In this document: in pieces, positions 6,937 through 15,791 of the stretch
Position numbering within the stretch: position 1 is the stretch's first letter
Layout of the letters: each line of letters begins with the position of its first letter
Source of the DNA: JANXQG01 sp037147235
GTDB lineage: Bacteria; Planctomycetota; Planctomycetia; Pirellulales; Thermoguttaceae
DNA: 45,527 bases
Reading direction: 5' to 3'
Assembly: GCA_037147235.1 (NCBI GenBank)
Contig: JBAWVO010000010.1
Coordinates: forward strand, 1-45,527
Made by a program: the position numbers and the translations under genes
The notes under the pieces: generated by a model
The model's database searches: none
The model's input: only the letters and a program-made list of their open reading frames with translations
What the model was told of the DNA's origin: nothing

Positions 6937-9042
6937 CTACTTTCCCAGTTCATCCGCCAGGGTGCCGGCATCGTAGAGTTTCCGCAAAGTCTCTTCGATA
7001 GCCGCGCTATGAACGGCGATGGCCCGGCCAACTTTCTCCGTGTAGACGAAGTCCCAGACAAGCGATTCCAGGTTGCCGTCGAAGATAATGCCCACGAACT
7101 GACCCTTGCGATTCACCACGGGACTGCCCGAGTTGCCGCCGATGATGTCCACAGTGGAAACAAAATTGAACGGTGTGTCGAGCTTCAGTTGGTCTTTGCG
7201 ATCGAGCCAGCGCTTAGGCAGGTTGAACGGTTCGCGATTCTGATGGTCGGCCGAGTGCTGGTAGGCCCCGCCGAGAGTGGTCCAGGGCGGCAGGGGTTGG
7301 CCTAGTTCGTCATAACCTTTCACGACGCCAAAGGCTAGACGCAGCGTGAAGGTGGCGTCCGGATAGACCTCGGTTCCCAATACGTCGAACCGCGCCTTGG
7401 CAATCTTCGCGTAGGCCTGTCGCAGCGGTTCGTCGACTTGTTCCTCCATCGTGCGGCGGACTTTCCGCGCGGGCCCATCGACGAGCAATGCCAGTTGGAT
7501 CATGGGATCCTTGGATGCCTCGATGGCCGCTTTGCCTCCTTGGGCAAGCTTGCGCCGAAAGGCCACGTCTTTCAATCGCGAACCTTGGATTAGTTCGGCC
7601 GCCCGATTACGCGGAGACTTGCCGTTGAGTACCTTCTCGACCAGTTGATTGTCGGCACCGGCCTCGGTAACGAACATGCTCAGCCCGTCGGCGAGCTTGA
7701 GCATTTCCAGGTCGTCGTAGATCGGCGCTTCGGAAAAGAGCATCTGTTCCAGAGATTCGCGGTTCGATTGACGGTACTCGCGCAGCCGGTCGGCGTTGGG
7801 CTTGCCATCTTCCTCGGCCATCCGCACGAGGATCCTTGCAATCTGAAACGGGTGGCTACGGAAGGCACGACCTTCTTCCAGCAGAAGCACTTCCTTGCGG
7901 ATAGTGCGAAGGGTTTTCAGGGCGGCGTGGATATCGTTCAAGGCGGAGCTGACCGTATCGCGGAGTAGTGATGAAATGCCCTCCGCGGAGTCGCGAAGAA
8001 CCCCTTCCGATGCCCGTTTGGCCGCCATGACCTCCGGATCTTGCAGTCCGGCCAGCCGGCCAATCTGGGCCTTGCGCGAATTCTGGATGCCGAACAAGTC
8101 CTCGCGTGCCCGTCGCGCGTTCTCGCTGCTTCGCTCGCTGTAGTTCAGCAGCATTACCTCGCTGCGCATCAGCCAATCCAACGTCGTGGGGATCGAAAGA
8201 TCGCGCAGGTAGTTCAGGTGGGCCACGGTGTCCATGCGATCGGTCTTGCCCGGGTGGCCGGAGACAAAGATCAGTTCGCCATCGGCTGCCCCGCCAGGCG
8301 CCCACTGCAAATAGTGCTCGATCTTGGCCGGCTTGCCGTTTTCATAAACGCGGAAGAAGCAAATGTCGAGGTTGTAGCGGGGATATTCAAAATTGTCCGG
8401 ATCGCCACCGAAGAAAGCGATGTCCTGTTCGGGGGCAAAAACCAGGCGGACATCGGTATATTTTTTGTACCGATACAGGTGGTACTGCCCGCCGTTGTAC
8501 AAGGTGATGACGTCGCTCCGCAGGCCCGTCTTTTCGGTCGATTCCTGCTCGATCGTGTTCATGATCGCCCGGCGTGCCTTTTCCGACTCAGCTAACGTGC
8601 CCTGCTTGGGAACGGCCGCGTTGACCCGATCCGTGACATCCTCCATGCTTATGAGCACGTTCAATTCGAGATCGACACACTTCACTTCCTGGTCTTGCGT
8701 CTTGGCATAAAACCCTTCGGCGAGGTAGTTTTTGTCCTTGCTGCTGAGCTTTTGCAGGGCGTCGGCCCCAACATGGTGATTGGTTAGTACCAGCCCGTTG
8801 GACGACACAAACGACCCGGAGCCTCCGGAGTTGAAGCGGACGCTCGATCGCTGCAAGTGCTTGAACCAGGCCTGATCGGGTTCAAAGCCGTACTTTTCCT
8901 TGAGGATGCTCTTGGGCGGATTGTTGAAGAGCCACATACCATCGTCCCCCAAAGCCGCCGCGCTGCCGGAAAAAACCATTCCAACGCTGGCCAAGAGCCA
9001 TCCCAGCCGGACTTTTTGCGCCCATTCACGGACCCATTGCAT
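6937..9042 (-). CDS. S46 family dipeptidyl peptidase (DPP7/DPP11-like)
   Basis: 701 residues from the chosen ATG, which follows a GAGGAG site; an in-frame ATG at 9066 overlaps the preceding gene's stop and is less likely. A signal peptide is visible (LGWLLASVGMVFSGSAAA). The catalytic serine-protease triad of peptidase family S46 can be seen: His in LVLTNHHVG, Asp in YPRYNLDICFF, Ser in GGNSGSPVVN. Length matches the family (about 700). The FDGN segment after the serine has Gly where DPP11-type enzymes are reported to have Arg, which suggests DPP7-like preference for non-acidic P1 residues (inference). The role would be removal of dipeptides from peptides outside the cytoplasm. It is part of the 15.05-5.84 kb operon, 20 nt after the YVTN/di-haem gene. 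Confidence 0.9.
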   Translation of the reverse strand: MQWVREWAQKVRLGWLLASVGMVFSGSAAALGDDGMWLFNNPPKSILKEKYGFEPDQAWFKHLQRSSVRFNSGGSGSFVSSNGLVLTNHHVGADALQKLSSKDKNYLAEGFYAKTQDQEVKCVDLELNVLISMEDVTDRVNAAVPKQGTLAESEKARRAIMNTIEQESTEKTGLRSDVITLYNGGQYHLYRYKKYTDVRLVFAPEQDIAFFGGDPDNFEYPRYNLDICFFRVYENGKPAKIEHYLQWAPGGAADGELIFVSGHPGKTDRMDTVAHLNYLRDLSIPTTLDWLMRSEVMLLNYSERSSENARRAREDLFGIQNSRKAQIGRLAGLQDPEVMAAKRASEGVLRDSAEGISSLLRDTVSSALNDIHAALKTLRTIRKEVLLLEEGRAFRSHPFQIARILVRMAEEDGKPNADRLREYRQSNRESLEQMLFSEAPIYDDLEMLKLADGLSMFVTEAGADNQLVEKVLNGKSPRNRAAELIQGSRLKDVAFRRKLAQGGKAAIEASKDPMIQLALLVDGPARKVRRTMEEQVDEPLRQAYAKIAKARFDVLGTEVYPDATFTLRLAFGVVKGYDELGQPLPPWTTLGGAYQHSADHQNREPFNLPKRWLDRKDQLKLDTPFNFVSTVDIIGGNSGSPVVNRKGQFVGIIFDGNLESLVWDFVYTEKVGRAIAVHSAAIEETLRKLYDAGTLADELGK

Positions 9043-9062
9043 AGCGAGAACTCCTCTTCGGC

Positions 9063-10889
9063 TCATAGAGTGTTGACAAATTCGGCCAGATCCTCGATAT
9101 CTTTTGCCGATAGTTTCGGCTTTTTGTCACCACGCAGACCATGCTGCCCCTTGGAGAGCAACTCGGGAATCGTCAGGTAATGGCCATCGTGCATGTAGGG
9201 GGCCGTGCGCCAGGTCTCGGTCAGACGGGGCGTGTTGAACTGATCATTGGGTTTGTCGTACTTGCCCAAGCTGCCAACCGAATGTGATTTTTTGTCGCAG
9301 TAATAGGGTGCCGGATGACACTCCGCGCAGTTCAACGCGGGGCTGAAGAAGAGTTCCTTGCCATGCTCGGCCGCCGGGCTGAGCTTGCCACCGACTAGGT
9401 AAGGACTGGGCACGGGCTGCAACGCTTTGAGATAGGCGTCCATCGCCAGGGCGTCTTCCTCGGGCCGGACGGCAAAGAGGATATGCGTGATGCCTGCCCG
9501 AACGGCTGCGGATGCGCTCTCGCGAACCCCGAGCGACATGGCCGGCCCGCCTTCAAAAACGTGCAACATGTTCCGCGTATTCTTCGGGTTGCCGAGACCG
9601 TCGTTCGGGAGATCCCAGTTCAAACCATCCACGCGTGCGTCGGGATGGCAACTGGCACAACTCTGCCAGTGCTGAAAACAGATCGTGGCGTCAAAGAAAA
9701 GCATTTCACCGCGCCGCTCCTGGGTCAGTAGCGGCTTAGGTCCCAAGGCAATCTGCGTGACTGGAGCATTGGCCTGCGACTTCAGATCGACGACCGAGAG
9801 CGTATCGCTAAAGTATTCGGGAACATAGGCACGATCACCAACCACGACCACGCCCCGAGGACCATTGCCCAGTAAATGCACGCGTTGCCGCAGCGTTGCT
9901 AAAAGCGAAAGGTCGTTGGGCACTTCGGCCGCTGCCGCCGGATTGAGTTTTGTCAGCTTCTCCATCAGGGCGGAGGCGTCGATGCGGCTAAGCTCGTGCG
10001 TGCTGGCATGGGTTACAAAGATCGATTTGCCGTCGCCACTGGTCGTCACACCCCAAGGCAGGGCCGCGCCCAGATCGACGTCGTCCAAGAGAATTGTATT
10101 GAGCAGTCGCCGGGCCGGGGCGTCGATGATGCTCATGGCATTCGTGTTGACCCAGCCCCGTTCCAATTGCGTGGCTGGTAATGCGTAATGCGAAAGTACG
10201 TGTACCACGTAAACATAGCGACCGTCGGGCGAAACGGCTATGCCGCGGACGCTGGAACTGCCGTTGGGCAGGCGAATCGACGTAGCCTGATTGCTTGCCG
10301 TGTCGATTACGCTGATGTTGGCCGCCACATCGTAGCTATCGGATTGGTCCAGCGGAAGGTGATTAACCACAAAGACCGACTTGCCGTCGGGCGTGATTGC
10401 GGCCGCGTAAGGCTCGCGCGTCACCGCCACCCGCGCGACTTGCTTATGGCCGGCAGTCTCGATCACCGAGACATCGTTGTTGAAACGATTGCAGACATAC
10501 AACCGCGAGCCGTCGGGCGTGACGGCCACACCATGGGCGGTGTGGCCGGCGGGGATCGAATCGACAATCTTGCTCGTTGCCGTATCGATCACCGCGACCG
10601 TACTCTTGACCGCACCGCAGGTGACGTAAAGCCTCGCGCCATCAGAACTGAGCGCAAGTGCCGTTGGCTCGGCCGGCAGGGCGATGGTCTGCGCCACCTT
10701 GCCACCGGCCACGTCGAATAAGGCGAGCTGCCGGGCGTCGGTCAAGGCGATGTAGAGCGTCTTGCCATCTCGCGATGCCGTAATGGCGTCGGGACCAAGG
10801 TAGTTTTCGGCCGTGGCCGGGATACCAAAGGCCGTAGCAAGCACAATGGAGGGAAGGGCAATGCGGAGAATTTTAGTGCAGGTGTTCAT
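9063..10889 (-). CDS. YVTN beta-propeller/di-haem cytochrome c peroxidase-like protein
   Basis: 608 residues from ATG at 10889; a longer reading to 11195 has no signal peptide and spans a repeat, so I rejected it. A signal peptide (ILRIALPSIVLATAFGIPATA) is followed by a seven-bladed propeller in which blades end in DGKTLYIA, DGARLYVT, DGSRLYVC, DGKSVFVV and DGRYVYVV (residues about 25-370). The C-terminal third has two haem-binding C-x-x-C-H sites (CASCH and CAECH) and the T-x-x-W-R-T-A-P-Y-M-H-D-G segment of MauG/cytochrome c peroxidase-type proteins, which points to periplasmic electron transfer or peroxide handling. The next upstream gene is separated by 200 nt containing a palindromic repeat. 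Confidence 0.85.
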   Translation of the reverse strand: MNTCTKILRIALPSIVLATAFGIPATAENYLGPDAITASRDGKTLYIALTDARQLALFDVAGGKVAQTIALPAEPTALALSSDGARLYVTCGAVKSTVAVIDTATSKIVDSIPAGHTAHGVAVTPDGSRLYVCNRFNNDVSVIETAGHKQVARVAVTREPYAAAITPDGKSVFVVNHLPLDQSDSYDVAANISVIDTASNQATSIRLPNGSSSVRGIAVSPDGRYVYVVHVLSHYALPATQLERGWVNTNAMSIIDAPARRLLNTILLDDVDLGAALPWGVTTSGDGKSIFVTHASTHELSRIDASALMEKLTKLNPAAAAEVPNDLSLLATLRQRVHLLGNGPRGVVVVGDRAYVPEYFSDTLSVVDLKSQANAPVTQIALGPKPLLTQERRGEMLFFDATICFQHWQSCASCHPDARVDGLNWDLPNDGLGNPKNTRNMLHVFEGGPAMSLGVRESASAAVRAGITHILFAVRPEEDALAMDAYLKALQPVPSPYLVGGKLSPAAEHGKELFFSPALNCAECHPAPYYCDKKSHSVGSLGKYDKPNDQFNTPRLTETWRTAPYMHDGHYLTIPELLSKGQHGLRGDKKPKLSAKDIEDLAEFVNTL

Positions 10890-10912
10890 GGATGGATTTT
10901 GGGAAGCGATGG

Positions 10913-11027
10913 CTCTTCCGGTTTTAGGTGCGACGGTAGGATGGGCTTTAGCCCGTCTCCGATAAACGCTGGATTGTCGGGCTAAAGCCCAACCTACAAT
11001 TGCATGTTTCGCACTTAAAGCCGGAAG
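10913..11027. repeat. Nested palindromic repeat within the operon
   Basis: Inner arms 10936-10955 and 10978-10997 are 20 nt, one mismatch, and bounded by GTAGG and CCTAC. Outer arms CTTCCGGTTTTAGGTGC (from 10913) and GCACTTAAAGCCGGAAG (to 11027) also pair with two mismatches. The outer arm recurs at 45449-45465. The gap 10890-11089 holds nothing else I can identify. Confidence 0.75.
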
Positions 11028-11089
11028 AACCGATGTGATGGTTGTCCGTTCGCCGAATTTGTCCCGGACACTTGGTAATGGCTCAGCAA

Positions 11090-11788
11090 TTACAGCTTCG
11101 CCTTGGGGTTGGAGAGCCTCAGTCCGGCCATGTCGTGATAGGTGCCGAACTCGGTCACCAAGGCGCCTTCGGGGCCTGCGACCATGAAGTGCCACGCCTC
11201 ACGGCGGTTCAAATCGCCGACTTCATCAATTTTCAACGGCTTGCAATGCCGCGACTTGACGATGTCGCGCTGGCTGGCCGGAATCTTCGTGAGGAACTCG
11301 GGTGTCGGATCGCCTTCGCCAAAGGTGTAGATCATGCCGTGCCGCGGCTGCCACGATTCCATCTTCGGCGGCCCCTTCTCGGTCGCCAGGTGCTGATGCT
11401 CAGGAATCATCTGGCCAGGCAGGAGATAGATCTCGTGGCCGAAGTAGCAGTAATCTTGGCGGTTGAGCCAGAAGATGCCGGCCATGCCCACGTTGGCATA
11501 ATCACCGAGGTGGAAATCGAGTACCCACATGCCCTTCCGGAGGGTCTCGGAGATGGGATAGCCAAACCGCCGGAACATATCGAAGTAGGCCTCCTTCGCC
11601 TTGTCGGCCTGGAACTCTCCGGCCGCATTGTAGAAGTCGGCGTTGGTGTAGGTTTTGACGGGCTTGGCCGGTGCTTCCGGCTCAGCCGCCGTCAAGGAAC
11701 CACCCAACTGGCTTGCCAACGCTACGCCGGCTGCCGCAGCCGTACCGGAAATCAAATCTCGACGGCTTAATCCACGTTTTGAACTCAT
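11090..11788 (-). CDS. Tat-exported cupin-like protein, sugar-isomerase-like
   Basis: 232 residues from ATG at 11788, which has an AGGAGC site. The N-terminus has a twin-arginine signal (SRRDLISGTAAAAGVALA), so the protein is probably exported folded with its metal. The core YLLPGQMIPEHQH, then EKGPPKMESW and RHGMIYTFGEG, resembles cupins such as D-lyxose isomerase-type sugar isomerases; the HQH and following E and H are candidate metal ligands. The activity is not proven by sequence. It lies 28 nt after the HzsA-like gene, so the two are probably co-transcribed. Confidence 0.65.
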   Translation of the reverse strand: MSSKRGLSRRDLISGTAAAAGVALASQLGGSLTAAEPEAPAKPVKTYTNADFYNAAGEFQADKAKEAYFDMFRRFGYPISETLRKGMWVLDFHLGDYANVGMAGIFWLNRQDYCYFGHEIYLLPGQMIPEHQHLATEKGPPKMESWQPRHGMIYTFGEGDPTPEFLTKIPASQRDIVKSRHCKPLKIDEVGDLNRREAWHFMVAGPEGALVTEFGTYHDMAGLRLSNPKAKL

Positions 11789-11816
11789 TGCATCTGCTCC
11801 TAGGATAAAGGTGAAC

Positions 11817-14800
11817 CTACTTATTAACCACTTGCTCGTCAACTTCCACGATGATGCGGAAACCGACGTCAAAAACATGCTGCCACGGTTGGTACTGCAT
11901 GCGGTACGATGCGGTGGCCCGATAGGGTCTATTATACCATGAACCGCCGCGGACAACCTTAGTGCCGACCGCAGTGGGGTCATCGCGACCATCACCGGTA
12001 TTGTAAGGATACGGCCGGTAGGCCGTTCGCGTCCACTCGGCCGCATTGCCGATCGTGTCGCGGAGACCCCAGGCGTTGGGTTGATAATTGCCCACGCTTT
12101 TGGTGACCATGGCACCGTCATTGACCGAATCGATGCGGGGATGCCAGCGGGGCGAATCACGCGAGGCTAGGCGGCTCAGCGAGGCATCCGCCAGGTTGGC
12201 AAATCGGCCAAAGTTGGCAGTCTTGTCACCATAGTACGTTGCCGTGTCCGTGCCGGCTCGAGCCGCCCACTCCCATTGGGACTCGGTCGGCAAGTCCACC
12301 CGGCGGCCAGTTCGGGAAGAGATCCACTGGCAGAAATCGCGCGCCTCTTGCCACGCGACTCGCACCACCGGTTGCTCGGGACCATTGACCGCATGACCGC
12401 GATGCCCCTGGTCCTTGTTCGTCATGCTGATGAAGGCACTGTCGTGCTTGGCATTGAAGGCAACGAACTGGGCGTTGGTAATCTCCGTGCGGCTCATATA
12501 GAACGGATGACTGATCTTCACGCGAGCCGACGGATATTCGTCGTCGGCGCCCTCGGTACTGCCCATGACGAATTCACCGGCGGGGACCAGTACCAATTCG
12601 ATCGGCGGGCCGGACGTCAGTTCCAGCTTCAATGTCGGTGGCAATTTCAGGGCCTTCTGCCGCAGGGCGGCCTCGGCCGCATCGAACGGCCAACCGCTGA
12701 CGATCGGCGGCTTGGCGTCGCGCTTTGGCGCGGGCGCGGGGTCAACGAACGCCACCGGGCCATTCTTCAGTTCTGAACCTTCAAAGAGCGTTGGGACGAT
12801 CGCCTCTGGGTTCTCGGGCCGGTTGGCGTAGAGCGTTCGCATTTCCAGTCGCCGCTGCATGACAGGCGTCGTACGGGCGTGTTCGTGCCAGGTGCCGTGA
12901 TCGGGCACATTCAAGTCGATCCAGGTGATCAAACGGTCCCAGCTTTCGTGGTCGAGCTTGACGTTGTGGTGCCCTTTTTCCAGCATCTGCACCAGTTCGC
13001 TCGTGCCGGCGTGCCATTCCATCGGTTTTTGCAGGTGATAGTCGCTCTCCGGACCGGGACGGCGAACGAACGGATGCAGCGCGACATACGACGGCGTGAA
13101 ATTGCGGAAGCGGCTACCGCCGGCCACGCGCAGGTCGGGCGAACTCGTCTTTCCGCCTTGGTGACAACCGACGCAATTTTTGTCCAACACCGGCTGCACT
13201 TCCCGCTTGAAGCTCATGCCTCGCGGCGGCCCATACCAAGGCTCGATCTGCGAAGGTTTGCGAAGCACGGCCAAGCTCGGCTTGCTCATGGGCGTGCGGC
13301 TTTGGCTCTCGTGGCAACCGATGCACGACACCGTCTCGCCCGGCATGGCGGTGAACCAGCTCCGCATCACCGCCACCGCCTTGCCGTCGGCATCCAGCGG
13401 TTGCATGGCCAGCGGCGTGTTGGCCGGGGCCTTGAAGTTCACCGAGCCGTCGCTGTCAACCGGCACCGTGCCCCAGATGCGGCGGCCGTCCCAGGGGCCA
13501 TCGATGCCGATGTTGATGTGCCCGCCCATGCCGGGGTAGGCGTAGTGCAACTCGTAGATACGCAGCTTCTTCACCGTGCCGCGCGGAACACCTTGCATGC
13601 CCTCGCCGGCATAGATGTCCGAAATATGCACAACCGCCTGGTCCGTCTTTAGATTGACGCGGTCGGGAATCACGGGCGGAGCAGCCGTCTTGCGGAGCGG
13701 CACCGGTTCCAGCATCGCATAGCCGGACTCTTCCTTCAGCAGCACGAAGTTGTCGAACGTATCGACGAGGTAAATGCCCCAACGCGAGCTGGGCGTTGGC
13801 TTGCAGGAAACGAGAAAATACTTCTCGCTGAGCGGATAAGGGTGGAGGAATTTGGGCCACGAGCCATCGACCAGATTGTCGCGGATGAGCGGCTCGACCT
13901 TCTGCCCGGAGCCGGGAATCTTCTGCACGGCCCCTTGTGCTTCATAACGCCCTAGAGCCGGATCGAAGACGACTAATTCGCCCATCCGCTGCACGCCATG
14001 GTGGCCGGAGATGATCGCGACGACTTTCGTTGGGTGGCCGGGGATGGGCCGGGTGTAAAACGTCGAGTTTGGCCAATAGGAATTGCTGTGGTAATAGGCG
14101 GCCTGGTTCGTGCCGTCGGGATTCATCGTGAACAATAGCCGCGTGAAGTAGTGTGGCGTGTCGGAATATTCCCAGCGGGTATACAGGACGCGGCCGTTGT
14201 TGAGCACCGTCGGACACCAGTCGTGGTCCTGATCAAACGTGAGTTGGCGGACGTTCTTACCGTCGGCGTCCATGATGAACAGGTTTGCTACCTTGTCGCC
14301 GCCGCCCACGCATGGCACGCCGTGGAAACAGCGACTCGAGCAGAAGATGATTCGCCCATCCGGCAAATAGCAGGGATCGTAGTTGTCGCTATCGACCGGG
14401 TCGTCGGTGCTTACTTGGCGAAGCCCGCTGCCATCGACGCCCAATTCATAAATCTGCCAGTGGCCCTTGGGGTTGGGCATCGAGAAAATCATTTTCGCGG
14501 CATCGAAATGTAATTCCACATCGCCCACAAAGGCATTTTTCTCGGGTTGAAAAAGGGTGGTGATCTTGCCACCTGGGCGAACCGGCGAGAGCACGGCAAT
14601 CTGGTTGTCGTAGCCGTGCGCCCCCATCGAGCAGTTGCCTTGCCAGTTTTGCGGCAGGCCCATCCGGCCTTCCTGGCGGCGGACCAAGAGCAGCTTGTCG
14701 AAATCCAGGAGCGGATTAGCCAGCAGGGCCTCGTGCCGCAGGGCCTCGATTTTGGTTGCCAACGCCGAGCTATTTTGCGCGATCTTGGCATCACCCCCAC

Positions 14801-15047
14801 GCGAGGCGGACTCAATCGCGGAGACTTCCTTCTCATAGTCGGCCGCCTGCTTCAGAAACTCCTTGCCGCGCGGATAACGGTCGCCAAAGGTAGCGGCCAG
14901 ATCTTCAATGGCCCGCTGCAAGGACTTGATGTTGGCTCGTTTGAGTTCTTCGCCGGGACCGGCGACGGCGGGTCGCGCCGCAAGGTAGAGAGAAAAACCA
15001 ACAGCAAACACGACACTCAACCGAATCGTATCCGTGAGCTTCGACAT
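11817..15047 (-). CDS. HzsA-like cytochrome/PD40 protein fused to an FGE-sulfatase (SUMF1) domain
   Basis: 1076 residues. A signal peptide (LSVVFAVGFSLYLAARPAVA) is followed by a short helical region. A large middle part (about 110-560) has TolB/PD40-like strands (DNYDPCYLPDGRIIFCSS, DADGKNVRQLTFDQDHDW) and resembles the hydrazine synthase alpha-subunit middle domain. Two haem sites, CIGCH and CVGCH, sit at about 585 and 630. From about 800 to the end there is an FGE/SUMF1 domain: VPAGEFVMGS, SRTEITNAQFVAF, LPTESQWEWAARAG, GNAAEWT, RGGSWYNRPYRA and VGFRIIVE. The paired catalytic cysteines of true FGE are absent after RGGSW. HzsA-like proteins are widespread in non-anammox planctomycetes; there is no hzsB/C here. 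It is the first gene of the operon. Confidence 0.8.
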   Translation of the reverse strand: MSKLTDTIRLSVVFAVGFSLYLAARPAVAGPGEELKRANIKSLQRAIEDLAATFGDRYPRGKEFLKQAADYEKEVSAIESASRGGDAKIAQNSSALATKIEALRHEALLANPLLDFDKLLLVRRQEGRMGLPQNWQGNCSMGAHGYDNQIAVLSPVRPGGKITTLFQPEKNAFVGDVELHFDAAKMIFSMPNPKGHWQIYELGVDGSGLRQVSTDDPVDSDNYDPCYLPDGRIIFCSSRCFHGVPCVGGGDKVANLFIMDADGKNVRQLTFDQDHDWCPTVLNNGRVLYTRWEYSDTPHYFTRLLFTMNPDGTNQAAYYHSNSYWPNSTFYTRPIPGHPTKVVAIISGHHGVQRMGELVVFDPALGRYEAQGAVQKIPGSGQKVEPLIRDNLVDGSWPKFLHPYPLSEKYFLVSCKPTPSSRWGIYLVDTFDNFVLLKEESGYAMLEPVPLRKTAAPPVIPDRVNLKTDQAVVHISDIYAGEGMQGVPRGTVKKLRIYELHYAYPGMGGHINIGIDGPWDGRRIWGTVPVDSDGSVNFKAPANTPLAMQPLDADGKAVAVMRSWFTAMPGETVSCIGCHESQSRTPMSKPSLAVLRKPSQIEPWYGPPRGMSFKREVQPVLDKNCVGCHQGGKTSSPDLRVAGGSRFRNFTPSYVALHPFVRRPGPESDYHLQKPMEWHAGTSELVQMLEKGHHNVKLDHESWDRLITWIDLNVPDHGTWHEHARTTPVMQRRLEMRTLYANRPENPEAIVPTLFEGSELKNGPVAFVDPAPAPKRDAKPPIVSGWPFDAAEAALRQKALKLPPTLKLELTSGPPIELVLVPAGEFVMGSTEGADDEYPSARVKISHPFYMSRTEITNAQFVAFNAKHDSAFISMTNKDQGHRGHAVNGPEQPVVRVAWQEARDFCQWISSRTGRRVDLPTESQWEWAARAGTDTATYYGDKTANFGRFANLADASLSRLASRDSPRWHPRIDSVNDGAMVTKSVGNYQPNAWGLRDTIGNAAEWTRTAYRPYPYNTGDGRDDPTAVGTKVVRGGSWYNRPYRATASYRMQYQPWQHVFDVGFRIIVEVDEQVVNK

Positions 15048-15212
15048 AGCATTGCGTCTTTTCTAGGGCAGGAGGGGTAGGCCGAGAGAATCCTTCTTTC
15101 GCGATCCAAACGAAAAACTCGACAGCAAGACTCTTCGAGAGAATGCCGTGGAGTCGTTGGATGTTTTCCAGGCTGGCGGGGGGAATGGGTTTGGCGGGGC
15201 GACACGATGGAA

Positions 15213-15255
15213 TGGTTCTAATGAACCAAATCCTTCATACTGAATCTTCAGTATA
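15213..15255 (-). promoter_or_regulatory. Candidate promoter with two dyads upstream of the HzsA-like operon
   Basis: Read on the minus strand, TATACT at 15255-15250 is a good -10 element, preceded 17 nt upstream by a weak -35 (TAGCAA). A perfect dyad ATACTGAA-TC-TTCAGTAT (15237-15254) overlaps it. A second perfect dyad TGGTTC-TAAT-GAACCA lies at 15213-15228. Repressor binding over the -10 would fit, but no regulator is identified. Confidence 0.4.
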
Positions 15256-15324
15256 ACAGAGTGCCGGCAGGATTGCTACATGATTCCACAGGAGAATTGC
15301 AAAATCCGCTTTGTAGTTACGGAA

Positions 15325-15403
15325 TTATCCGCAAAAGAACGCAGAGAACGCAAAAGAATAGGCATTTTTTCCATTGCGCACTTTGCGGACTTTCGCGGTT
15401 CAT
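15325..15403. repeat. ACCGC...GCGGT hairpin repeat, copy 2
   Basis: It contains CCGCAAAAGAACGCAGAGAACGC and, after a T-rich centre, TGCGGACTTTCGCGG. It matches the layout of 5654-5729 and runs up to the stop codon of the antitoxin gene. With the dyads at 15213-15255 it accounts for most of the 15048-15399 gap. Confidence 0.55.
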
Positions 15404-15786
15404 GGATGGCATTTCGCCGCCTTACGATTAAGGGCCGGTTTGCTCTTTGACTTGGCGTAGCGATTCAACGCCTGGTCGATCTTTTCCACGGTACGCACGG
15501 TTGGCGAATGTTTGCCCGACTCAATGCGAGAGAGGGTTTCCTGCCGCAGCCCAGCCAGTTCGGCTAACTGCAATTGACTGAGCCCCAGTGATCGCCGCTC
15601 ATTGATGATATCCCGTGCGATCGAGACTTGGAGGTATTCCAGTGCTGGCCGATTTCCCTTGGCGTCGGCCGCCGGCAAGGGAGGCAAGGGTGATTCCCTG
15701 CCGGCCTGACGTTCGAGCCGCCGCAGTTCCGTCTCTTCGATCGCCACGCAACGTTTACCGCGGATTGTCAGCATTTCCCGAATCAT
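15400..15786 (-). CDS. HigA-like antitoxin, XRE-family HTH
   Basis: 128 residues from ATG at 15786 (GAGG just upstream); a GTG three codons earlier is also possible. Residues about 60-110 form a Cro/C1-type helix-turn-helix: ISRDIINERRSLGLSQLQLAELAG-like start, then LRQETLSRIESGKHSPTVRTVEKIDQALN. The C-terminus is lysine-rich. It overlaps or abuts the RelE-like toxin gene in a toxin-first order, as in higBA. By family, the protein would bind toxin and repress the operon. Confidence is high for the HTH, moderate for the HigA name. Confidence 0.8.
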   Translation of the reverse strand: MIREMLTIRGKRCVAIEETELRRLERQAGRESPLPPLPAADAKGNRPALEYLQVSIARDIINERRSLGLSQLQLAELAGLRQETLSRIESGKHSPTVRTVEKIDQALNRYAKSKSKPALNRKAAKCHP

Positions 15787-15791
15787 GATCC

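Noticed and set aside
10890..11195. N-terminal extension of the YVTN/di-haem ORF
   Set aside because: It would translate a palindromic repeat, overlap the cupin gene and hide the clear signal peptide at 10889.
11789..12160. N-terminal extension of the cupin ORF
   Set aside because: It overlaps the FGE end of the HzsA-like gene and precedes the Tat signal; ATG at 11788 has a ribosome-binding site.
11817..15047. Anammox hydrazine synthase
   Set aside because: Only an alpha-like body is present, fused to an FGE domain, without beta or gamma subunits or other anammox genes.
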